Assembly (NCBI GenBank): GCA_029378245.1
Contig: JARKIF010000024.1
Location: 744,001 to 808,000, forward strand
Source: Roridomyces roridus
Lineage: Eukaryota > Basidiomycota > Agaricomycetes > Agaricales > Mycenaceae
Direction: 5' to 3'
DNA length: 64,000 nt
Below, piece by piece: positions 54,497 through 64,000 of this stretch (within the stretch, counting starts at the first letter, position 1; every line of letters starts with the position of its first letter). Below the pieces are notes generated by a model. The model was not told where the DNA came from. It saw nothing but the letters and a program-made list of their open reading frames with translations, and made no database searches. Position numbers and translations under genes: made by a program.

Positions 54497-55149
54497 CTGC
54501 GAGCGAAAGTTTCCTCGAGTGAGGGGAGACATGGAGACAGACAGCGCGGCGTCTCCCAGTGCACTTGGAATACATGAATCGTGGAGAGCTGGGGTGTTTG
54601 AGTGGACGGGGAATAGGAATCGAGGGTCGCAGCGACGGAATACATATGGGATAATCCGATGAACACGGGATCGTAAGGATGCCCGGTCTTACCGGTGCAC
54701 ACCTGAAGTAAACGAGCACTCGGATGAGACATCTCGAGGGTGGGAGCGAGACCGCCTCGCGAGCTGAGGCAATGGGATGTGGTTCGGGTGATGGGACAAG
54801 GATGTATCAGGGCTTCGCAGTCGACCATGAAATCGAACGCACGAGTAGAAACGCGTAGCTCAGCCAGAGGTCTATATGCGGAAGGGGAAGTGAGAATGGA
54901 GGATGAAATGGGGCGAACGCATGGTGTCGATTCTCGCGGAAACGGTACCGGTGAGATGGGTCGTGAGCGAGAGATCAACTCTCCGTATGTGTATGAATTG
55001 ACCGAAGATGGTACCAGTGAGTGCGAGAGCCGTGAGTGCAGTTTCGGAGAATGGGCAGGAGGTTGAGTTGTTCAGAGGTTGAATACACGTATTATCGGCC
55101 AAACTGGTGACCAGGTACTAAGGAACCGACATTCCAAGGTTTCAAGGTT

Positions 55150-56900
55150 GAGAGACGCAGGGACGAATTATTCTGGAGAAACTGAAGCCCATTGCGCGAA
55201 CAAAGGCATATGGCATCCGGAAAGAATGGTGTGGAAGTAGAAGGTTCCAGGCCAAGATAGCGGTGAAAGCAGCGCTATGGCCCGTAGATCATACCACCAA
55301 AAGGATGAGGGAATGTTCCGTCTGGGGAGGCGGGCGAACACCGTGGGCCGACATGGATCAAGGGCAAAGCAGCGAGACGGTGCAATGATGGTCTGGTTCG
55401 AATCACATGAGGAACGCAGAATCGGAAGGTATGTGTATACGAGGGGCATGGTCCGGGAGGCCAGTGAGTGAATGAAGGAATGCTCATGGACGATTGGAAG
55501 TCGAACAGCATTAGAAACCCGCGTTTGATTGGAATAGGAGCCACATGGACGCAGGTCGTAATCCGCGAGCATGATAAATATTTGACACTAGGAGGGATGG
55601 AATTTTCGAAAATGCGAAGGGCCAACGAGATCGGCGGCCGATGTGTCTGTGCAAGACTGAGAGCAAAGGTTCGGGTTCTCTCGGTGGCAGAGCCGCGGAC
55701 GCCCCAACCTAGCAAAGTAGATGCGACAGGTGTAGAGGATTGGTCTCGATCGGGAAGTGCCGGGCGAGTAAAGCAGTTGAAGGTGATGCTCAACACGGAA
55801 CCGTCAATCGAATAGGATTGTATCGACCACGAAGCGGAAGGATTGTACATACATGAAATGGAAGGATTGGAAGAATGAGCAGTTTGAACGTCCAGTGCAC
55901 GAACGAGATGGTATTCGAATGGACGGGATTGAAAAACCCAGTGGAGAATGTACAGCCTGGATTTGCATCACGGCCACGCAAGGGGATGTTTAAGGGACAC
56001 GCAAGTTTGCAAGCGACCGTGTTGCGGATGGTGCATGGTCAGCGCGAGTCGAAGGGTGGAATGAGGTAGCTGGAGAAAACGGCATCCTGAATTAAGACCA
56101 TGGGAATGGCGAAAGACGTCGAGAGCAAGCAAGATGCGAATGGAAACCTCAAACGGGGGAATCCGGATGTACCGCCGGCGTGGAAGCCGAGATTGGACGT
56201 CCAACGATGGAAGAGTGTGAAATTTGAATTACGATTGAGCTGGATGAGCCCGATTGAAAAAGGGGACACGAAAGAAAAAAAAACATGTGAAATCTAAATG
56301 GGACAGTATTGAAAACCGGGTGGAGAGGGCAATCTGAACGCGATGACGGGGACACGAAAAGGCGGTTGAACAACAGGTGGCATTGAGAGCAGGGTCGAGA
56401 AGGTAATCCAGAGCGGTAGAGAGATACTTAGTTTGGCCGCGGAAGGAATTCCGGATGAGACAGCATTGAAAGCCAATGGGTAGATTCGTCCAAATTGAGC
56501 ACGGGGACGAAAGCGAGGGGGATGAGCAATTATTCCAAGGTCAAATGGGAGACATGGGAAGCCAAACGAAGGGGTGATCCGGAGTCTGGGACACGGATGG
56601 CACAGCGTCGAAAAGCAAATGAAGAGGATCATCCGGATCGAACCACGGACATGGGCGTTGATCACGAATCTCCAGTTCGAATGCGAGGCGGCGAAAACCG
56701 AATGCAGCAGGTGGTGGCGGTTTAGAATGAGGAAGAGGGAGTGCAGCGCCGACAGCTGGAGAGGGGTCTTTAAGGTTAAGGGAGAGTGATGAGGCCGAGT
56801 ACTCGAATACGGAGTGTCGAGGATGTGGCTGGTGCAATGGAGTGGGCCTGGTACAGTCTGGCTCCTATGCATGCAGACAGAAAGAACGGCTGGCAATTCC
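55150..56900. repeat. degenerate dispersed repeat field
   Basis: Blocks of 100-200 bp recur with variants of GACAGxATTGAAAxCC and GGAxxGGAxGATTG motifs, the same core as in 4640-5165. Open frames of up to 215 codons on the minus strand arise from the repeats (FNAV/FNTV signatures) but show no domain. I see no gene here. Confidence 0.5.
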
Positions 56901-57192
56901 GTAGTGTGAGAGTGGAATCCGCGGGGAAGCGCAGTCGTCATGCAGGTGGTGGTAAGAGATCAAGAGGGGTTCACTGCCACCTGTCACTCCTCCATCACAA
57001 GACGGCGTCCAGCTCCCAAGCTCGCTAGACTTCCAGGATGGACGTGTACGGCGCTTCTGAGCACTTTGTAAGTCGAGTAAGAGGGTCGTGGCCGCTGACA
57101 AGCCACTGACAAGCCACGTGAAAGCTCGTCGCTTCCCTTTCTCGTCGACGCCGTCCGTCCGTCTCATCCCTCCTCCCGAGAGAGACCAGACC

Positions 57193-58504
57193 ATGTTCAT
57201 CCTACCAGCCACCTCCGTCACCGACGTGGCCTTGGCCAGCATGCCCGAGCCCGCCACGTGGCTCCATGCCCTCCGCCTCCCACTCGCCTTCCTCGCCTCC
57301 CTCATCCTCCTCACCCTCGCACGCCGCTTCCTTCCTCGTCCAGCACTCGTTGTACCTATCCAGGTGCAGGAGAAGCTGGTCGCAGCCAAGACGGCCCTCC
57401 CCGCTGCTGAGACGCCCACTGCGTCTCACGGCCGCTTCTCATGGCTGCCACGCCTCACATGGGAGACACTCCCAGCTGCCCCGGTCCCCGTCATGGAAAC
57501 GAAATCCAAAATGCCTACGACTACCACTACGACAAAACTTAATACGCCTCTACCGCTACCCAACGGCCGCGCACCCACCCGCGCAGGCCCCGTCCGTCGA
57601 CCAGAGCCCGCACTCGCTCCTCACCTCCGAGTCGGTGTCGAAGCTCCCCTACCGGCGCTTTACTCGTGTCCACCTGCGTCGATGGCCAAGATGACTATGA
57701 GTCGGCATGTGCGTGTCTTTCTCTTTCTTTCTCCCTCCTTCATTCCTTCCCGTACTCCCGAATCTACTCCATCCGTCTTTACCTCGGCGACGGACCCACT
57801 CTCGCGGAGCCGACGTTGCGGCTTCTTTCGCGGAAGCGAAGCGCTGGCTGGTGATGACGTGGCACAGAGAATCTCTGCGGAGCCGTGCATCGTGCATTGG
57901 GGACGAATACCGGGTGCAAGGAAAGGACGCACCGGCCCTCCCCGTCGGTCACGGCGTGCGGCCTCCGTCGCCGTGCTCGTCGACGGTGATCTGCCGCGCT
58001 GTGCTGGCAGCCTAGGCTCGTGACCAACCGCTCCACATGACCAGGCAAGCTGATCTGCGAAGCGGCTAGGTGACTTCAGCCCATATTAGGCCAGTCACGC
58101 AAAGCGTGACAACGACTTAGCGAAATTCGTCGCACTCGATTCCACCCAGTCCCTTCGCTCCGCAAGCCCTGATCACACCAAACATACCAAATATCGCACC
58201 AAACCTGACCACTATCAGTACATACAAAACCACACAAATGTTCTCATTGAATCCCGCTATTGAGATTGCGCTGCGGAGCGAACGGGACTGGTCGCGAGTC
58301 TACTGGCAGCCATCAGATTCCGATCTACCTCTCCCGCTCACCCATCTCCCGTCCATCCATCCACATCTCCATCGTCATCTCCGTCTTCTGCATCTCCATC
58401 TCTTGATAGAAAGTAATGCTGATTACCCTCCCGCAGACGTACCGCCGCCCGTCCCCACCCTCACCCCGACGCGCACCGTCAATATCCCGTTCTTCTTCAT
58501 CATC
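57193..58504 (+). CDS. membrane-anchored hypothetical protein, last exon interrupted by an element
   Basis: Exon 1 (57193-57708) encodes 172 residues: a membrane segment near residues 20-42 (LHALRLPLAFLASLILLTLARRF), a Thr/Pro-rich stalk and a conserved-looking SMAKMTMSRH end at a GTGCGT donor. A CCCGCAG acceptor at 58435 would continue TYRRPSPPSPRRAPSISRSSSS in phase, reaching 58504 where the inverted-repeat element begins. Past the element, the frame ends within a few codons (PTPRPSSSS). The intervening 727 nt would be an unusually long intron and includes a stretch around 57760-57854 that looks coding (LYLGDGPTLAEPTLRLLSRK), so an alternative exon is possible. Family not recognised with certainty. 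Confidence 0.4.
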
Positions 58505-59984
58505 CCCAGTGAAAACACGGTTGGTTCAAAAGAGATCAAAGTGGTATCAAACAGGAGATGTCAACTTAGCCGAGCTTCAAACGGAACAAACGGGAAGAAA
58601 ATGAGCAAGGCACATGCACTCAAGCTTTCTTTCCTTTTCTTTCTTGTTTATCCCCACTGTCCGGGTCAGCTTGGCCTGGGCAGCTGCACAGTCATCGACG
58701 CATCCGACGTGCGAAGGCGTGCCACGTAGTAGTCCCGTGACTCGCATCCGACTTCTTTTCTTCTTCCAAGTCCTCCTCTCGCCTCCTCTCGCCCTGGTCA
58801 CTCTCTTGTGCCGGACCTTCGACGCTGCCCATATACTCGTCTTCCCTCCTTCCCACCACACTCCGAGTCACCGTGTGGCCGTCGTCGACCTCGAGATGGG
58901 CTTTGGATGGGCCAGTGGACCTTCTTCGCAGTCACGGTATGTGCTCTGCAGCCTCTGCTGCAGGCTATCCGCTCTGTTACCCTTCTCAATTCCGTCCGGA
59001 GACAGATGACGACACGGCCATGGCCCTCGGCGTGACACGACGACACGACGCCGTACCGTGAGCCGCACACCATGCGCCGTCGATGGCGTCGCATTCCGCT
59101 AACCATACGACCTATCTAACGACGTCGAGTGTCCCAACCTCCCGTGACTACGCCGCCGACCCGTCTGCCAAGGAGACCACTCTGCTCGCTACGGGGCCCC
59201 GCCTCTTGTATGTCACCGCCCGGTGTCTTGTCTTTCTCCTCACCATCATCTCCAGTGCGACGTTTCGCTCTTCTTTGTGCTCGCCGTCGGCCGCGGACTC
59301 GTAGGCCACACTATTGCCCACGACGCTACCTCGTGTATGTAGCCGCGCTTATCTTGCTTGTCTTTGCTCACCGTCATCTGCAGTGCCACGTTCCGCATCC
59401 GTCCGGCTCGCCGTTGGCCGCGGAGTCCAATGCCCAATGCCTTCCCAAGAGAGAGCTACCCCGAAGCCTGGATCAATCGCAGATTTTGCAGCTCGGTACG
59501 TGGATTCTTTTCCAATGATTCAATATGCGCGCAGCGCGACTGACTCCTGTACAGAAATATCGAAAGATCGCGGTGACTTTTCCTAGTGGCTTTCTATGCC
59601 ACTGACTTCATTTCGGCGTCCCGGGTGGAGATGGCGTGCAGTGTCGGGTGGATGGATTGGGTATAGGGTATTCCGAGTAGAAAAACTGTATTACATGAGC
59701 ACAATTTCAATCCCTTTTAATCCCTTTCTTTCGTTACCTGTCTTGAGAAGATTCCCGTTTGTTCCCATTTGATCCAGATCCTACCGACAGCTGTGCCCTG
59801 CAGGCGAGGATCAAAAGAGATAAAAATGACTGGCTCCGGTTTATAGCACACTTGACCGCTCGGCTATGGACATTTTCGTGTTTGAAACGGTATCAAACGG
59901 GATTCCATTTTGGCAGGCTGACATATCCCGTTTGATACCGTTTTCATCTCGTTTGAACCCACCGTGTTTTCACTGGGCATCATC
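58498..59984. mobile_element. 1473-bp inverted-repeat element with 7-bp direct flanks
   Basis: The ends 58505 and 59977 begin CCCAGTGAAAACACGG and are inverted copies over about 70-75 bp (sharing GGTATCAAAC and ATGTCA motifs). A direct repeat CATCATC borders it (58498-58504, 59978-59984). The CAGTG-type end is reminiscent of hAT elements, but these normally give 8-bp duplications. GTATCAAACGGG motifs repeat in both orientations near the right end. No transposase is visible inside. Confidence 0.7.
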
Positions 59985-60156
59985 ACCTACTCCCCGCCCG
60001 TCGTCTTCATCATGACGTGGAGTGGAATGAATGAATGGGGGTGTATGATAATTCTAAACTGACGGAGTGGATTGGATGGACTGGTATTTAGTTGCCGACC
60101 TTTGTTTACACGTATTCTTATTCTATCTTGCTTTTCGTTGTTGGAGCGGTGAAGGT

Positions 60157-60178
60157 GAATGAATGAATGAATGAATCA
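60157..60178. repeat. GAAT simple repeat
   Basis: About five tandem GAAT units. Confidence 0.8.
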
Positions 60179-60229
60179 TTGCATGGGTAAGTGTAAGTGC
60201 TCGTCTGCATCTTCTCAGAGTTGTGGGAT

Positions 60230-60280
60230 TGCTTTGGGGCTGGCACGACGAGCCGCCGGGGTTCGATTCCCGCCAAAGCA
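60230..60280 (+). other. 51-nt tRNA-like structure lacking one arm
   Basis: The ends TGCTTTG (60230-60236) and CAAAGCA (60274-60280) pair at all seven positions. Between them are a short hairpin (GGCT...AGCC) and a T-arm-like GGGGTTCGATTCCC with a B-box match. It is too short for a cloverleaf with D, anticodon and T arms. A related, weaker sequence follows at about 60488-60625. Confidence 0.45.
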
Positions 60281-61203
60281 TGCGCATCCGCCGCGAACAT
60301 CTCCATTTTTTTCTTGTTGGTTTCTTCATTTCCCGACTGAGCTCTAATATGGCTTTTCTCATGTTCGTGTTAGAGAGCGGCTCTTCGTCCTACTTACTTA
60401 CGACCAACCAAGTCACTTTAATTTAAATTTGTTCGACCTCTCCTGTACGCTTGCGCTGACAGATTCTGATTCCTCCGAGGGAAATGGATTGCTTTGATTC
60501 TTGCCGTTTGCCGGCGTTCGTGCCTCTGCACATGAAAAAATCAGGCTTGGCTTACTTCTCCAGCTAAGTTGCAACGTTGCTTCCTTCTTTGGTGCAAAGG
60601 TCCGGGGGTTCGATTGCATGGATGATCTCACGGTGAAGTAAGTAAGTACCTCCTGGGATGTAGGTGTGTGCCTCGAACTTGAAAGGATCGGCGCTGAGTT
60701 GGAGAGCGGGTAATTCTCAATCCTGATTCCTGTTTAGAGATTTCAGGGTTGACCAAGTCATTTTGTTCGGAGTATTGCAATGGGTAGAACACGCACCGAG
60801 CTTCTAAATGAAGTTACGACACCCATCGGCAGGCTGTCGATTAACGCCGCATCGTCGGTGGTGTGATTTGGAGGCATCCTCGGTGTGATTTGGAGGCATC
60901 CCGGACGCGTTGTCGGGCGGTGGGCGCGGGTTAGATGAGGGTAGGGAAGAGAGGGATGCTACAAATATTTGGGAAACAAATGGCGTGATATCGCCAACAC
61001 TCAACAAAATTCTTCGTGTCATTCGTGACGCTCGGTTGCTGTGTTCCAGATCTCTGGGCCGAGGGGGTGACGGTGGCGTACCTTGTATTCTATTGCGCCC
61101 CCCGAAATGCGTATACACACCCGTTAACGACAGCCTGAACGCACACGCTATTTCCGAGCGGGAGCCGAGCTAGCGGGGTTCGCAACTCTGTCCTTCCCCC
61201 ACC
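60281..61203. other. no supportable gene
   Basis: About 920 bp before the ankyrin gene. It contains a near-perfect 20-bp direct repeat (GTGTGATTTGGAGGCATCC) around 60859-60901 and the second, weaker tRNA-like sequence. The last 100 bp are probably the promoter of the next gene. Confidence 0.4.
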
Positions 61204-64000
61204 ATGGCCAGCGCTACTGAACTCTGCGCCAACACCGACATCTCGGGCATCGGGGTCCGCGTTGCCACCTACGCCCAAAACTTCCTCAGCTTCGTCCCGG
61301 CCTTCTACGCCATCCTAGGCGACGGAAAAGTCAGTAGCGCTGAAGTCTCATTCATCGAAGACCAGTCGACCAACATCCTCCTCACCGCCTTCGGCCTCTT
61401 GATCTCCACCATCGTACAGGCCACCCACTCTCAAGGCCTCGACAACTACCATGCCGCACTCGTCCTCAATCTCAGCTGGATGAACAATACCAACACGTTC
61501 ATATACCTCCTACTCCGTGTCCACCGTGCCATTTGGCAGCAGGGCAAGACATGGTCCGACTTCCGGGCCGAGCTGCGACACTGGACGAAGCGGACCTGGG
61601 CCGTCGTACGCCCACGGCGGATTTGGACCGCCGTTTGGGCCAAGAGACACTCCTCGACCAAGGCCGGAGTGGCCCCTCACCAGTCCCCCTCCTGCGAGCC
61701 CCCCTCCTCTAGGGAGCCCTCCTCCGAAGAGTCATCGTGGTTCACCGCTCCCACCCTCGTTGGCAGTGCTCACTTGTCGCTCATGGCTGCCGTAGGCATC
61801 TGGCTGTGGGCAAATCCGGCTGGTTTCGGGACCTCAGAGTCGCCGCAATGCCTGCCTGGGCCACCGCCCTCCATCTCCGTCCTGGGGCAAAAAAACCTCT
61901 TTGATTCTAGCGCGCTGCGCATCCTCTCGCTGATGATCTATGCCCTCGTTGCTATCCCGGGAATCAATCTCGTCCTCCCGATACTCTTCCTCTCCGGACC
62001 CTACCTTGTCTTCAATCTGGGGATCTGGGGAAAGGAGTCAACCCCCGACGCAGAAAAAGGGCAGCCCGCTCCCGAGGACAAAGGGCAGCGCCTGAGCGAA
62101 GACAAGGAGCGGTGGGCGAGGTGGTCTTCCAGGTGCCTCGTGTCCGCGCTCTCTGCACTTCTTGCTATCAACATTATCTTCGTCGTCGACACCGAGCTCA
62201 CAATATCCCGGAACGAATCTCGCCAAGCGGGGCAGGACAACATTTGGACTCTCGGTCAGGTGTTAGCGCTCCTGCTCGTTGCAGTTCCGCTGAAGGATCT
62301 TTTGGTGTACTTGTGGTCTTCGACACCACTGGGAGCACATTTTGGCACGGAACTTGGACTGGCAATGAAGGGTTTCCGCAGAAAGCCAGATGCGAGAATG
62401 ACAAATGTGATTGACGGAGAAGATGATCCATGGGAAGTGGTGCGCAAGTGGATCTCGACGATCGGGGACACTCCAGGTACGAATTTGAACATCTTACCAT
62501 TTGATTGGGCTCAAGTCGCATTCCAGTCAAGGTCAACTTCTCCTGGGTGTATCTTGCTGGAAAGGAAGGTCATGGCGACATCATACACTTTCTTCTGAGA
62601 AATGTACCCAATATCAATGAACGAGGTGAGTTTCCCATTCCCATTCTGCAGGCGATCGACCAACATGCCTACAGATGACACAGGGAAGACTGTGTTGCAC
62701 TACGCAGTGATGCGCGGTCACCCAAGCATTGTGAAAATTCTTAATGATAATGGTGCTTCGCTCGAACTTGGAGGTGTGTTGTCATTGATTTGAGAGTTGC
62801 TTGAAAGTTGATGGGTGTGTGAAGATCGCGACCTGGCCACGCCGCTGCATCTCGCATCATCAGGAGGATATGTCAAAACTGCACAGCTGCTCATTAATAG
62901 CGGAGCGAATGTCAACGCACGAGGTTTGTGATCGGCAGTTCTTCCTTGCAACTTGTTGAGTAGCTGGACAGATATTGACAGGTGGACACCGCTACATTAT
63001 GCGGCACTGAAAGGCCACATTGAAATCACAAATCTCATCGTAAAGAGCCAGGGGGACATTGGTGCAAAAGGTGGGTATTCTCTGCATCTCTCTCGCTTGC
63101 CTCATTGATTACCGGCGCAGACGAGAATGGTATGACTGCAAACGATCTTAAAACACGTGTGTTTTTCACGCTACTTTCCCACGCTTTTTTCATCATCCAC
63201 ACAGGGGACAATGGGAACACACCACTGCATGTTGCATTAGCTGATGCCCAGGCTGACGTTGCAAAGCTCCTGATTGAGAAAGGAGTTAAGATCAGCGTGA
63301 AAGGTGTGTATTCTGGTATTCTTTCCCCCTACATTATTGATCATCCACACAGGGGACGATGGGAACACGCCACTGCATCTTGCATTAGCCAATGGCCATG
63401 CTGATGTTGCAATGCTCCTAATTGAGAAGGGAGCTGACATCAACGTGAAAGGTGTGTCTGCTGCTCTTCTTCCCCCCTACCTTGTTGATTCATCCACACA
63501 GGCAACAGGGGGAACACGCCACTGCATGTTGCATTAGCCAATGGCCAGGCTGACGTTGCAAAGCTCCTGATTGAGAAAGGAGTTAAGATCAGCGTGAAAG
63601 GTGTGTATTCTGGTCTTCTTTTCCCCTATTGATCATCCACCCAGGGGACGATGGGAACACGCCACTGCATGTTGCATTAGCTGATGGCCATGCTGAGGTT
63701 GCAAAGCTCCTGATTGAGAAGGGAGCTGACATCAGCGTGAAAAGTGTGTCCTCTGCTCTTCTTTCCCCCTACCTTGGTGATTCATCCACACAGGCTACAA
63801 TGGGAACACGCCACTGCATGTTGCATTAGCCAATGGCCATGCTGATGTTGCAAAGCTCCTGATTAAGAAGGGAGCTGACATCAGCGTGCAAGGTGTGTCC
63901 TCTGCTCTTCTTCCCCCCTACCTTGTTGATTCATCCACACAGGCTATGTTGGGAACATGCCACTGCATGTTGCATCAGCCAATGGCCATGCTGATGTTGC
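61204..64000 (+). CDS. multi-pass membrane protein with exon-encoded ankyrin array (runs off the window)
   Basis: Exon 1 (61204-62476) encodes 424 residues with about seven to eight hydrophobic segments, starting MASATELCANTDISGIGVR. Then each ankyrin repeat is one exon of exactly 99 nt (33 residues) with phase-1 introns of 44-60 nt: 62527-62625, 62675-62773, 62825-62923, 62972-63070, a shortened 36-nt exon 63121-63156, then 63205-63303, 63353-63451, 63502-63600, 63645-63743, 63794-63892 and 63953 onward. The last six are nearly identical (GNTPLHVALANGHADVAKLL pattern). A membrane protein with ankyrin repeats for protein contacts; the specific role is unknown. The gene is incomplete at the window edge. 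Confidence 0.85.

Noticed and set aside
56294..56941. 215-codon minus-strand frame
   Set aside because: It follows the degenerate repeats seen in other frames nearby and has no domain.

Overview
The window looks like genomic DNA of a wood- or litter-decaying mushroom-forming fungus (Agaricomycetes). Its genes are broken by many short introns of about 45-60 nt with GT-AG borders. It carries basidiomycete-type families: CE1 esterases and a GH6 cellobiohydrolase with CBM1 modules, F-box/LRR-like proteins, RTA1-like, DUF6535, DUF6697 and DUF6698 proteins, a Plavaka-type transposase, a metacaspase and an ankyrin-repeat membrane protein. I rebuilt exon structures by hand; where every exon phase closes I treat the model as strong. 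Family names come from recognition of the translated sequence, not from any search.

Layout. 1-9 kb is gene-poor: a decayed kinase N-lobe, a Ser/Thr-rich membrane protein, exact 153- and 161-bp duplications, degenerate repeats and a 27-bp minisatellite. 9-15 kb holds two paralogous secreted CE1-CBM1 esterases flanking a short MITE, a 1.16-kb MULE-like element with a 9-bp target duplication, and a small four-exon gene. 15.6-24.7 kb is a tandem array of a two-gene cassette (an F-box/LRR-like family) in four copies of differing decay, with an RTA1-like membrane protein inside it. 25-34 kb has an F-box protein, a GH6 cellobiohydrolase, a TA-flanked element that splits an F-box gene fragment, and further cassette relatives.

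34-47 kb is the most unusual part. A gene family combining a helix-turn-helix domain with two SAM-like repeats occurs as two intact five-exon copies, one copy whose first exon is replaced by the end of a Plavaka-type transposase (in frame, through a perfect 26-bp palindrome), and one orphan first exon. Each of the three larger copies has a tRNA-like sequence with an intact RNA polymerase III B box a few hundred bases downstream. I do not recognise this architecture and regard it as the best candidate for an undescribed system.

47-64 kb has a DUF6697 gene, a DUF6535 gene with two in-frame TAG codons, a metacaspase with an in-frame TAG at a conserved Gln position, a field of degenerate repeats, a gene whose last exon carries a 1.47-kb inverted-repeat element, and at the right edge a membrane protein whose ankyrin repeats are a tandem array of identical-length 99-nt exons running off the window.

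Functionally the three CBM1 enzymes form a lignocellulose-degrading set (deacetylation of xylan, cellobiose release). Most of the remainder is repeat-driven turnover of lineage-specific families.
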